Source of the DNA: Planctomycetaceae bacterium
GTDB taxonomy: Bacteria; Planctomycetota; Planctomycetia; Pirellulales; Thermoguttaceae
Direction: 5' to 3'
Assembly: GCA_031267635.1 (NCBI GenBank)
Contig: JAIRYX010000256.1
Span: forward strand, 1 to 5,878
Length of the DNA stretch: 5,878 nucleotides
Each line of letters starts with the position of its first letter. Position 1 is the stretch's first letter. Position numbers and translations under genes: made by a program. Shown in pieces: positions 1 through 5,221 of this stretch. The notes under the pieces were generated by a model. The model made no database searches, was not told where the DNA came from, and worked only from the letters and a program-made list of their open reading frames with translations.

Positions 1-95
1 CGGAAGAATGCGTTGCCGAAATGAAACCGCCAACAGTCCCCAGCGAAAACGGCTCTTACCCCGTTCCGATTCCCGGGCAACATAAATGGTGGTGA
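1..95 (+). CDS. 3' end of an unrecognised gene (partial)
   Basis: Reading from base 3, one + frame is open to a TGA at 93-95 and gives about 30 residues, ending in PVPIPGQHKWW. The other two + frames stop at 22-24 and 80-82, so this is the longest open frame at the edge. The tail is rich in proline and polar residues and ends in two tryptophans. It shows no recognisable domain, membrane segment or motif. The gene body lies to the left of the window. A small inverted repeat (CCAATG at 111-116, CATTGG at 131-136) follows the stop but has no T-run. The call rests only on the open frame and its natural-looking composition, so the region could also be non-coding. Confidence 0.38.
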   Translation, partial: EECVAEMKPPTVPSENGSYPVPIPGQHKWW

Positions 96-139
96 AAAGC
101 TAATAGAAGACCAATGTCGTTCCCTTTTATCATTGGACG

Positions 140-246
140 ATATACTTCTTGCACTTGAAATTTCGGTTTTCACTGGCATCGTTATACCGTAAAATCCGGC
201 TTGATCTCCATTCATAAAACCGAAAACTCAAGTGCAAGGAGTATAT
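140..246. repeat. 31-bp near-perfect inverted repeat with 45-nt loop
   Basis: The left arm (140-170) and right arm (216-246) are reverse complements at 28 of 31 positions. Of the three exceptions, one (147 against 239) is a G-U wobble in RNA, and the other two are adjacent, at 159-160. Bases 171-215 form the loop. The right arm ends three bases before the ATG of the small ORF at 250 and contains its AAGGAG. An RNA copy would therefore fold into a long stem that buries the ribosome binding site. Whether this is a regulatory hairpin, a remnant of a mobile element, or both cannot be told from one copy. Confidence 0.88.
236..241 (+). promoter_or_regulatory. Shine-Dalgarno of the small ORF, inside the inverted repeat
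   Basis: AAGGAG lies 8 nt before the ATG at 250, a good match and spacing. It decides the start at 250 over the GTG at 232. In the predicted hairpin it pairs with CTTCTT at 145-150, with one G-U pair at 239/147, so the site would be hidden when the full stem forms. Confidence 0.6.
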
Positions 247-249
247 TAT

Positions 250-432
250 ATGAAGGATACTCACACCAGCTCTAAACTTAAAATTGGTTATCGACGTATC
301 ACGTTGTGTGACGGCAGACAGTCGGCGGTCACGGAGGATCAGCGAGCGTTGATTCTCGCATGGCAGGCGAGCCGCCGGAAAAAATACGACAAGGAAAACG
401 CAAACGCTCCTGTTGGTGCAAAGGGGATTTAA
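250..432 (+). CDS. small basic hypothetical protein (60 aa)
   Basis: I do not recognise this protein. The ATG at 250 has an AAGGAG 8 nt upstream, and the frame ends at TAA 430-432, giving 60 residues. It starts MKDTHTSSKLKIGYRRITL and has a middle segment (TEDQRALILAW) that could form a short helix. A basic stretch follows (ASRRKKYDK), and the tail is small and flexible. There is no signal peptide, membrane segment or paired-cysteine motif; the single cysteine is in LCDGR. The net charge is positive, which would suit nucleic-acid or ribosome binding, but that is only a composition argument. The gene sits directly behind a 31-bp inverted repeat and in front of an interrupted hairpin, and converges on the PEP-CTERM gene. 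It could be a real small protein, a leader peptide, or a chance frame with a good ribosome site. Confidence 0.45.
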   Translation: MKDTHTSSKLKIGYRRITLCDGRQSAVTEDQRALILAWQASRRKKYDKENANAPVGAKGI

Positions 433-447
433 GTGACTTTGTACTAG

Positions 448-504
448 AGGGGAAGGTACGCAAAAAATGCCTGCGCAAGCAGCGCAGTATTGCGTACCAC
501 CCCT
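448..504. terminator. interrupted hairpin between convergent genes, possible bidirectional terminator
   Basis: The outer stem is AGGGG (448-452) with CCCCT (500-504), and GGTACGCA (455-462) with TGCGTACC (491-498). A 2-by-1 bulge separates the two parts. The inner stem is CTGCGC (471-476) with GCGCAG (482-487) around a 5-nt loop, AAGCA. It lies between the stop of the small ORF (432) and the stop of the PEP-CTERM gene (548), where a shared terminator is expected. Neither side carries a clear T-run, so it is not a textbook intrinsic terminator. It could instead be a palindromic repeat element or a stable 3' RNA end. Confidence 0.4.
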
Positions 505-547
505 AAAAGAAAGGAGAAACAATCAAAGGAAAAAGAATTCGTTTTTT

Positions 548-1351
548 CTACGCGGATTGCAACATTTGCTTATTTTTTGTACGTCGGCGGGCAGCGAATC
601 CATATAATCCGAGACTTCCCAATCCCCATAGAAAAATCGTTGCCGGTTCGGGAGTTCCTGGAGTTTGTTGCGTTGCGTTAGCTAAGTAGAGGAAGTCTTG
701 CCCGTTACTTGTTCCTGCATCGTTTGTATAACAATTCATAACAAAAACGCTGTAATCGCCAATGATATTGTAATACGAGTTTGGATCATAATTTTGCGTC
801 CAATAGGTTTGATCGGAGTTAATCGTAAGAAGCTGCAACAAGTAAGCATTGCTACTCCATGTGCCATAGCCCGAAATTCCGACGAGCGTACGGAGCGCGT
901 CACGCAGTGTTGCTGCGTTACTACTCCGCGTTGAGGTGTTGACGTAGTCAAAACCTGTTAAATTTCCGGTCGCAAACTGTTTGTAAAGATAAGCCGCACC
1001 TAGTGAAAGAGCGAAACCTTGCGACGTTTTGGAAACGCCGTTAGCATAGTTCAACTCGGCGGTCATATTACTTGCCGTGGTAGCTGTCGGCTCAACGCAA
1101 AAACTTTGATAAGAGGTACTTGTTCCAGTCGTTGTGGCATATGCCGACGTGTCGGCAAATCCATAACCGGAACGTTGAGAAACTTTCGCTTCATTGCTAC
1201 CGGAGGACGAGAACTTTAATAGCTCTCCTCCTGACGCCGAATTAAATCGATCTACAATCTCTTGCGCGTTCAGATCGGCTTTGGCTTGAGACAGTAAAGA
1301 CAACGAAATGAACGACGTTGCCAGTATCAAAGAAAAGATTTTTTTGGTCAT
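548..1351 (-). CDS. exported PEP-CTERM sorting-signal protein, thioester-domain-like
   Basis: This 267-aa protein has a Sec signal peptide: MTKK, a hydrophobic core, and likely cleavage after AKA at about residue 25. The body is rich in Ser, Thr, Tyr, Asn and Gly. The C-terminus carries a PEP-CTERM signal: TPEP at 233-236, a hydrophobic helix at about 238-254, then RRR at 255-257. Proteins with this tail are anchored and processed by an exosortase and end up on the surface or in extracellular matrix. The middle contains SFCVEP (C85), then AAYLYKQFATGNLTGFDY (119-136) and a helix, ATLRDALRTLVG. This order resembles the FC..E, A.YLY..F and LQ.AIW pattern of Cys-Gln thioester-type surface domains. 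Here the position expected to hold Gln looks like Arg150, so a thioester bond is doubtful. That domain call is inference; the PEP-CTERM call is firm. The ATG at 1351 has only a weak AAAGG about 12 nt upstream. No exosortase gene is in the window. Confidence 0.9.
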   Translation of the reverse strand: MTKKIFSLILATSFISLSLLSQAKADLNAQEIVDRFNSASGGELLKFSSSGSNEAKVSQRSGYGFADTSAYATTTGTSTSYQSFCVEPTATTASNMTAELNYANGVSKTSQGFALSLGAAYLYKQFATGNLTGFDYVNTSTRSSNAATLRDALRTLVGISGYGTWSSNAYLLQLLTINSDQTYWTQNYDPNSYYNIIGDYSVFVMNCYTNDAGTSNGQDFLYLANATQQTPGTPEPATIFLWGLGSLGLYGFAARRRTKNKQMLQSA

Positions 1352-1756
1352 GTTTAGTGTTTACCTTTCCGGTAATTGCTTTGTAAAAGTGGTATTGCAA
1401 TTCTCTCTATGATAAAGAAAATGCAAAAAGGTTTGTTTGAACTTTGTATCCTGCAAGATAAACAAATTTCTTGCCAAACAAAAAAAAATTCAGAATGTAC
1501 AGCTTTGAGCAAAATTAAGAAAGGTGATAATGTTTTACAAAACAGACGGAAGTTCTTGTCTTTTCAAGAGAAATGTTCAAGAAGTTTTTTTCGGTAGAAA
1601 TTTTACCAAACAGGTCATTTTTTTCTACGAAAAAGCCCATGTTGATTTTTTGATTGATTGGCGATGTTTTTTGGAAACAAAGAAAACTAAAAAGAATTAA
1701 AAGTTGGGCAAAGACAATTCGCCTCGTCCCTCATGTCTCCGATCATCGGGCAATTT
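1352..1756. other. AT-rich intergenic region between scpB and the PEP-CTERM gene
   Basis: I see no convincing gene in these 405 bases. Any 5' leader and promoter of the PEP-CTERM gene should be here, but no clear -35/-10 pair stands out. A weak hairpin (TTCTTG 1553-1558, CAAGAA 1578-1583) is followed on the + strand by seven Ts (1585-1591). It points away from both flanking genes, and no + strand gene lies upstream for it to end. Just past the scpB stop there is a small perfect dyad, CCGAT/ATCGG (1739-1743/1745-1749), and then T-rich sequence on the minus strand. That may help end scpB transcription. Confidence 0.5.
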
Positions 1757-2689
1757 TCATCGAAAATCAATTTCTTCAACAGTAGGAAGATCGTCGAGCG
1801 ATTCCAATTGAAAGAGTTGCAGAAATCGGTCGGTTGTGCGGAAAAAGACGACGCTTTTTTTGTCGCGGATGATGCGTTGCGACTCAACCAACCCGCGGCG
1901 TACAAGCTGTTGTAGAATGGATTGACTCGACGTTTTACGGATTTTTTGCACGTCGTCCGCAGTAATCGGCTGTTTGTACGCGACAACCGCTAACACGTCA
2001 ATCGCCGTTTGCGACAATCGCGATTCACGCACTTTGCCGTAAAATTTTGTCCGCACTGATTCGTATGCCGGTCGCAACACCATGCGGAACCCGCCGTTTT
2101 CCCGAATAATATGATACGGCGTGCCGTAACTCTCATATTCCGCGTTCAGCCGATTCACAATTTCCGTCAATTCTTCCGGCGAAACATTTCGCATTAACTC
2201 CGCCGCAGATTCCGGCATAAGCGGCTTATTTTCGCGATCACCGACAAACAACATCGCCTCGAAAATCGTGCGCGGATTAACCTCGCAACGCTCTTCCTCC
2301 GATATTGAAATCGTTTCATAAAATTCCGTACCCGTATTACTTTCGGCGGCGTCTTTGGTGTCGTCTTCCGTTTCCGTGTCAACGTCTTCATTAAATTCAT
2401 TGTCCGTAAATTCATTGTCCGTCGCGTTATCCGATTTCGTCAACGTTTCGTGCGAAGCAAATTCCGCGTTTGGACATTCGGTTGATGCTTGAGAATCGTT
2501 TGACAAACGATTTTGCGATTCATTGTTTTGCGCAAAATCGGAAGTCGCATCGGTTTCCTTTTTGTTCAGTTCCGCAAACGCTTCACGAAGTCGGTCAAAC
2601 GACAACACATCCTCCTCGCCGAAACCGTTTTCGTCCGATGCGTTTCCCGGCTGGTCGCTGAATGAGAAAATGTTATCTTTGTTATCCAA
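1757..2689 (-). CDS. scpB: segregation and condensation protein B with long acidic N-terminal extension
   Basis: ScpB works as a dimer of winged-helix proteins in the SMC-ScpA-ScpB complex that compacts and separates chromosomes. The family core runs from about residue 139 (NPRTIFEAMLFVGDRENKPL) to the end. It includes LSQTAIDVLAVVAYKQPIT (225-243), IRKTSSQSILQQLVRRGLV (250-268) and the tail FFRTTDRFLQLFQLESLDDLP (282-302). Two usual signatures are altered: IRGV reads IRKT, and the PGRP-type turn before the YxTT segment is KKSVVFF. The first ~137 residues are an acidic, Asn/Asp/Glu/Thr/Ser-rich low-complexity extension that most ScpB proteins lack. The frame has no ATG before residue 145, so a TTG start is needed. 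The TTG at 2687-2689 has no Shine-Dalgarno, while a TTG at 2603-2605 (residue 29) sits 5 nt after GAGGAGG and is a serious alternative. scpB lies 139 bp downstream of the LpoB-like gene on the same strand, so co-transcription is possible. scpA is not in the window. Confidence 0.92.
   Translation of the reverse strand: MDNKDNIFSFSDQPGNASDENGFGEEDVLSFDRLREAFAELNKKETDATSDFAQNNESQNRLSNDSQASTECPNAEFASHETLTKSDNATDNEFTDNEFNEDVDTETEDDTKDAAESNTGTEFYETISISEEERCEVNPRTIFEAMLFVGDRENKPLMPESAAELMRNVSPEELTEIVNRLNAEYESYGTPYHIIRENGGFRMVLRPAYESVRTKFYGKVRESRLSQTAIDVLAVVAYKQPITADDVQKIRKTSSQSILQQLVRRGLVESQRIIRDKKSVVFFRTTDRFLQLFQLESLDDLPTVEEIDFR
2393..2422. repeat. two perfect tandem copies of a 15-bp unit inside scpB
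   Basis: AAATTCATTGTCCGT occurs twice back to back (2393-2407 and 2408-2422) with no mismatch. On the coding strand it adds a duplicated TDNEF pentapeptide (TDNEFTDNEF) in the acidic extension of ScpB. The frame is kept. It looks like a recent slippage duplication in a disordered segment. Confidence 0.95.
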
Positions 2690-2828
2690 AATTTTATTGA
2701 ATCGTAAATATCAGAGAAATATTACTTTTTGGAAAAGATCCCTCAAATTTAAAAAGCAGTCGAAATCTTACGCTTGCTTATGCTTCATGCTCTGATTGTC
2801 AACTTTTACCTTTTTATTTTTAACTTCC

Positions 2829-3521
2829 CTATTTTGTCCACGAAAAAAGTTTGGCGGTGAGAGTGCGGTTATATTCTTTGCGAATCATCGTACTTTCTTT
2901 GAGACGATCTTCCGGTGAGTGAACGTTGACCATTTCAAGTGTCAACATATAATCTTTTTGCGAATTGCGATTGTCGGCTGTCGTGCCGGAGGTCAGTTTG
3001 GCAAACAGCATGTACTCAAACGGTTCGCCTCCTTTTTGCATTGCTGCCGAAAATGCTGCCATGTTTTCAGGAAGAAAAAGTTGTTCTGCTCGAAAACCGG
3101 CTGTTCGCATTGCTCCTTCAATGGCTCGCGGACTGACTGTCGTGAACACATCCGATTCGCTAATTTGCGTGTCGATAATCTCAAAAAGCTGTTCTTTAAA
3201 GTCTCCAAGTTCCTCATTTGTTTTATTTTCAAGCGAAACAAAACAGACGCGACGTTTTTGGAATCCGTCATTTTCCTGAAACGCAACCGGTTGAGACGCC
3301 GCTTTTCCGAGAAGTTTTTGCGTTGTTTCACATACAATCGGTCGAAAAACTTCGGAACCGGCTTTATGACTTCCAACTCTGTCGCTTTCATTGACGTTCA
3401 TAATCCGTCCTTTTTGCGTATTACAGCCGCAAAATCCAACAACAAAACAACTTGCAGCAATCGAAGCTGAATCGAAAAGAAATTTGCGCCGGTTGCAAAA
3501 ATTTGTTTGATTTTCAAACAT
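2829..3521 (-). CDS. LpoB-like lipoprotein with Tat-type signal
   Basis: I start this 230-aa protein at the ATG at 3519-3521 because AAAGGA lies 7 nt upstream. The same frame extends to a TTG at 3567-3569 (246 aa), but without such support. The N-terminus has a twin-arginine-type motif, NRRKFLF (residues 10-16), then a hydrophobic stretch and GFCGC. C33 is the likely lipidated cysteine, though FCGC is an atypical lipobox. The region from about residue 90 resembles the LpoB/penicillin-binding-protein-activator fold: RRVCFVSLENKT (a strand with the family's ENxT-like turn), helices QLFEIIDTQI and PRAIEGAM, EYMLFAKLTSGT (a strand in the place of the usual xLxGxI), YMLTLEMVNV, and a late MIRKEY matching the family's IRK. 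In E. coli LpoB stimulates PBP1B in wall synthesis. That role here is inference, and the distant match could instead mean another periplasmic lipoprotein. It lies upstream of scpB on the same strand and is divergent from yggS. Confidence 0.75.
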   Translation of the reverse strand: MFENQTNFCNRRKFLFDSASIAASCFVVGFCGCNTQKGRIMNVNESDRVGSHKAGSEVFRPIVCETTQKLLGKAASQPVAFQENDGFQKRRVCFVSLENKTNEELGDFKEQLFEIIDTQISESDVFTTVSPRAIEGAMRTAGFRAEQLFLPENMAAFSAAMQKGGEPFEYMLFAKLTSGTTADNRNSQKDYMLTLEMVNVHSPEDRLKESTMIRKEYNRTLTAKLFSWTK

Positions 3522-3528
3522 GATGGAA

Positions 3529-3534
3529 TCCTTT
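3529..3534 (-). promoter_or_regulatory. Shine-Dalgarno fixing the LpoB-like start
   Basis: On the minus strand AAAGGA is followed by TTCCATC and then the ATG at 3521, a 7-nt spacing. This supports the shorter 230-aa form and places the twin-arginine motif close to the N-terminus, as Tat signals require. Confidence 0.7.
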
Positions 3535-3567
3535 CCCCCTGAAATCTCCATTATTATCTTAAATTTC

Positions 3568-3593
3568 AAACGTGTTTCTAAATTAACACGTTT
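3568..3593. promoter_or_regulatory. 9-bp perfect dyad upstream of the LpoB-like gene
   Basis: AAACGTGTT (3568-3576) and AACACGTTT (3585-3593) are exact reverse complements around 8 AT-rich bases. The dyad lies 47 bp upstream of the ATG at 3521. The size and position fit an operator or a 5' leader hairpin. No regulator can be named from the sequence. Confidence 0.5.
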
Positions 3594-3700
3594 CTGTTTT
3601 ATTTAACGAGCAATCGGATCATAATTATTGAGTAAAAAATTTCTTCCGAATCGGTTTTCTAAAAAAAACGGCGTATTTAGGTTGCAAATTTTTCTTTACT

Positions 3701-3799
3701 AATCTCCAAAGCTCTATGATTTTACCAAAATTTACAGGTAATTGACAAGAGGAGATTTAAAAACAGACAAAATTTGATCGATTCCAGCTTTGGTAAAAT
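3701..3799. repeat. overlapping inverted repeats that could form alternative folds
   Basis: There are three pairs: AATCTCC (3701-3707) with GGAGATT (3751-3757); CCAAAGCT (3706-3713) with AGCTTTGG (3786-3793); and ATTTTACCAAA (3719-3729) with TTTGGTAAAAT (3789-3799). All three are perfect. The second and third share bases 3789-3793, and the first and second share 3706-3707, so not all can form together. Mutually exclusive pairings are typical of attenuators, but the AT-rich background makes chance more likely than usual. Confidence 0.5.
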
Positions 3800-3803
3800 A
3801 AAC

Positions 3804-3859
3804 GTCACTATTCAGTTGCCCTGTGCGGATTTACTTGGTTTGGGCAACTGAATAGTGAC
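3804..3859. repeat. 18-bp perfect inverted repeat with 20-nt loop
   Basis: GTCACTATTCAGTTGCCC (3804-3821) and GGGCAACTGAATAGTGAC (3842-3859) match at all 18 positions. The spacer is 20 nt (3822-3841). It has no T-run on either side, and no gene ends close by, so a terminator role is unlikely. Sequence complexity is high, which rules out chance. It may be a paired set of insertion-element ends with the middle lost, a miniature element, or a stable RNA hairpin. No flanking target duplication is obvious. Confidence 0.95.
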
Positions 3860-3961
3860 AACAACGGATATTAGGGACAAAAGGGGCTTTGGGAACGTGA
3901 TGGACGAGGAACGAGAAATATTGTCTTAAAAGCCGAAATTTTCAAGTGGGATGAGATAGCT

Positions 3962-3975
3962 TTACATGAATGTAA
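3962..3975. promoter_or_regulatory. TTACAT-GA-ATGTAA dyad
   Basis: A perfect 6-bp dyad with a 2-nt centre, about 142 bp upstream of yggS. The size suits a dimeric regulator's operator. A perfect 10-bp palindrome, TACAATTGTA (4043-4052), lies nearer to yggS. Both are AT-rich and could be chance. Confidence 0.3.
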
Positions 3976-3986
3976 GAAAACTTCAT

Positions 3987-4066
3987 CACAAAATATATCT
4001 ATGCAGACGCTTTTGACTCTTTATCTCTTATTTCAAGGAGTGTACAATTGTAAAATATATTTTGTG
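3987..4066. repeat. 12-bp perfect inverted repeat upstream of yggS
   Basis: CACAAAATATAT (3987-3998) and ATATATTTTGTG (4055-4066) are exact reverse complements separated by 56 nt. The second arm ends 51 bp before the yggS ATG. The enclosed segment includes TTGACT (4013-4018) and the palindrome TACAATTGTA. The pair could loop out as RNA or hold paired protein sites. Confidence 0.7.
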
Positions 4067-4117
4067 CATTTCGCATTAGATTTTGAGCTTTTAGAAATTT
4101 CCTTAACACCTTGATTT

Positions 4118-4843
4118 ATGGACACATTCAGACAAATTGCCGATAACGTTTCTACGGTGTGGACAAAAATTTCCGATGCGGTGATTCGTTCCGGACGCAC
4201 CTCGGATTCTGTAACTCTCGTTGCGGTCAGTAAATACGTAAAAAAAGACGATGATGCGATGAACGCGCTCCTTGCGGCGAAATGCTATGATTTGGGAGAA
4301 AGCCGCCCGCAAATGCTTATCGAAAAAGCAGAGTATTTTTCAGAACATCAGTCGAAAATTCATTGGCATCAAATTGGTTCTTTGCAAAAAAATAAAGTAC
4401 GAAAACTTTTGCCGCATGTGTCGCTCATTCATTCGATTGGTTCGACGGAATTGCTGGAAACAATTAACCGAATTGCCAATGAAGAAGCGTTGCCGCCGGT
4501 ACACGGCTTGCTTGAAATCAACATTTCCGGCGACGCGACAAAGCAAGGATTTTCGCCTCAAATGGTTATTGAGGTATTAGAAACCGTGTCAAAATTGCGT
4601 CATATTCAAATTGACGGATTGATGTGTATGTCGGGGTTCTCTTCTACCGATGACAAACGCTGCAAAGAATTTGCCGCAACACGACAACTGGCGGAAAAAT
4701 TGATTCCGTTTTGTCCCGATAATTGCCGAATGGCGGAACTTTCGATGGGAATGAGCGACGATTTTCCACTTGCCATTCAAGAAGGGGCGACGATTGTGCG
4801 TGTTGGCTCGTTGTTGTTTGACAATGTGATTTTGGGAATATAA
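4118..4843 (+). CDS. yggS: YggS/PLPBP-family pyridoxal phosphate homeostasis protein
   Basis: This 241-aa protein has the usual length and motifs of the YggS (PROSC/PLPBP) family, single-domain TIM-barrel proteins that bind PLP without known catalysis and keep free PLP and amino-acid pools balanced. The motifs, in order, are: AVSKYVK with K39 as the PLP Schiff-base lysine; LGESRPQ (59-65, usually FGEN.xQ); HWHQIGSLQKNK (82-93, usually WHfIGxLQxNK); HSIGS at 105-109 (usually HSvdS); INISGDATKQGF (134-145); GLMCM (167-171); and the phosphate-binding LSMGMSDDF (208-216) with RVGS (228-231). The first and second motifs differ slightly from the E. coli type. The ATG at 4118 has no Shine-Dalgarno. 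The gene ends 6 bp before rnpA on the same strand, which suggests one transcript. An inverted-repeat-rich leader region precedes it. Confidence 0.95.
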   Translation: MDTFRQIADNVSTVWTKISDAVIRSGRTSDSVTLVAVSKYVKKDDDAMNALLAAKCYDLGESRPQMLIEKAEYFSEHQSKIHWHQIGSLQKNKVRKLLPHVSLIHSIGSTELLETINRIANEEALPPVHGLLEINISGDATKQGFSPQMVIEVLETVSKLRHIQIDGLMCMSGFSSTDDKRCKEFAATRQLAEKLIPFCPDNCRMAELSMGMSDDFPLAIQEGATIVRVGSLLFDNVILGI

Positions 4844-4849
4844 ACCATA

Positions 4850-5221
4850 ATGATGAAAAGCGAATGTACGAAAACAACGTCAAATTTTTGTTTTCCGAAA
4901 AAAAAACACCTACGAAAACGCGCGGATTTTGATCGTGTCTTTGCCCGAAAACGATCGGCGGGAGATCGAATGCTGGTGATTTATTGTTGCGGCAACGAGG
5001 AAAATTATTCGCGTCTAGGTTTAGTCGTTTCCCGAAAAGTCGGTAAGGCGCATGTTCGCAATCGGTGGAAACGGTTGATTCGGGAAGTGTTTCGGCTTGA
5101 GCAACATCAGATTCCCGTACCGCTTGATCTCGTGATTCTTCCGCGACAAGGAGCAACACCGGATTTTGCGTCGATTCGCAATTCGTTTTGTGTGTTGCTC
5201 AAACGATTGACAAAAGAATAA
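4850..5221 (+). CDS. rnpA: ribonuclease P protein component
   Basis: RnpA is the small basic subunit that helps the RNase P RNA bind pre-tRNA leaders and metal ions during tRNA 5' processing. At 123 aa it has the usual length. The family motifs are plain: LRKRADFDRVF (21-31), RLGLVVSRKVGKAHVRNRWKRLIREVFR (55-82) including the RNR signature at 70-72, and DLVILPRQGA (93-102). Two ATG codons lie in tandem (4850, 4853), so the true start may be either. There is no good Shine-Dalgarno, and the gene begins only 6 bp after the yggS stop, which suggests translational coupling. rpmH, the usual upstream partner, is not in the window; yggS takes that position. The next gene or element downstream begins in the repeat region. 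Confidence 0.97.
   Translation: MMKSECTKTTSNFCFPKKKHLRKRADFDRVFARKRSAGDRMLVIYCCGNEENYSRLGLVVSRKVGKAHVRNRWKRLIREVFRLEQHQIPVPLDLVILPRQGATPDFASIRNSFCVLLKRLTKE

Larger units (their letters stand above)
3522..4117. other. divergent intergenic region rich in inverted repeats
   Basis: This 596-bp stretch separates the minus-strand LpoB-like gene from yggS on the plus strand and must hold promoters for both. It carries no convincing gene; the only in-frame ATG peptide I could find is about 9 residues (3901-3930). It holds at least six inverted repeats, listed separately, several of them perfect. An rpmH-like ORF, the usual neighbour of rnpA, is absent. A TTGACT at 4013-4018 resembles a -35 box, but the nearest TACAAT (4043-4048) is 24 nt away, so I do not call a promoter. 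Confidence 0.7.

Noticed and set aside
130..522. 130-aa ORF on the minus strand
   Set aside because: It reads antisense through the long inverted repeat and the small ORF, has a cysteine- and phenylalanine-rich unnatural composition, and its strand has no good ribosome site.
490..681. 63-aa ORF on the plus strand beginning in the hairpin
   Set aside because: Most of it is antisense to the 3' end of the PEP-CTERM gene, including its anchor region. The AAGGAG at 510-515 lies after its start, so it offers no support.
1376..1597. 73-aa ORF on the plus strand in the scpB/PEP-CTERM gap
   Set aside because: TTG start, no ribosome site and lysine-rich composition typical of translated AT-rich DNA. 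The hairpin plus T-run at 1553-1591 falls inside it.
1687..1986. 99-aa minus-strand ORF overlapping scpB
   Set aside because: It is the same strand in another frame within the conserved ScpB core, and its composition is unlike a folded protein.
2774..2802. TTGACA on the minus strand as a scpB promoter -35
   Set aside because: The hexamer (2797-2802) is perfect, but no acceptable -10 box lies 15-19 nt downstream; AAGCAA and ATAAGC are the best available.
2919..3470. 183-aa ORF on the plus strand
   Set aside because: It lies wholly antisense to the LpoB-like gene. It is a Cys/Phe/Arg-rich mirror with no motif and no ribosome site.
3570..4117. rpmH or a tRNA gene in the long intergenic region
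   Set aside because: I looked for the basic L34 pattern and for a cloverleaf with a TTCRA-type arm and found neither; the stems there do not fit a tRNA.
4644..5159. 171-aa ORF on the minus strand
   Set aside because: It runs antisense across the junction of two well-identified genes, yggS and rnpA, so it is a shadow frame.
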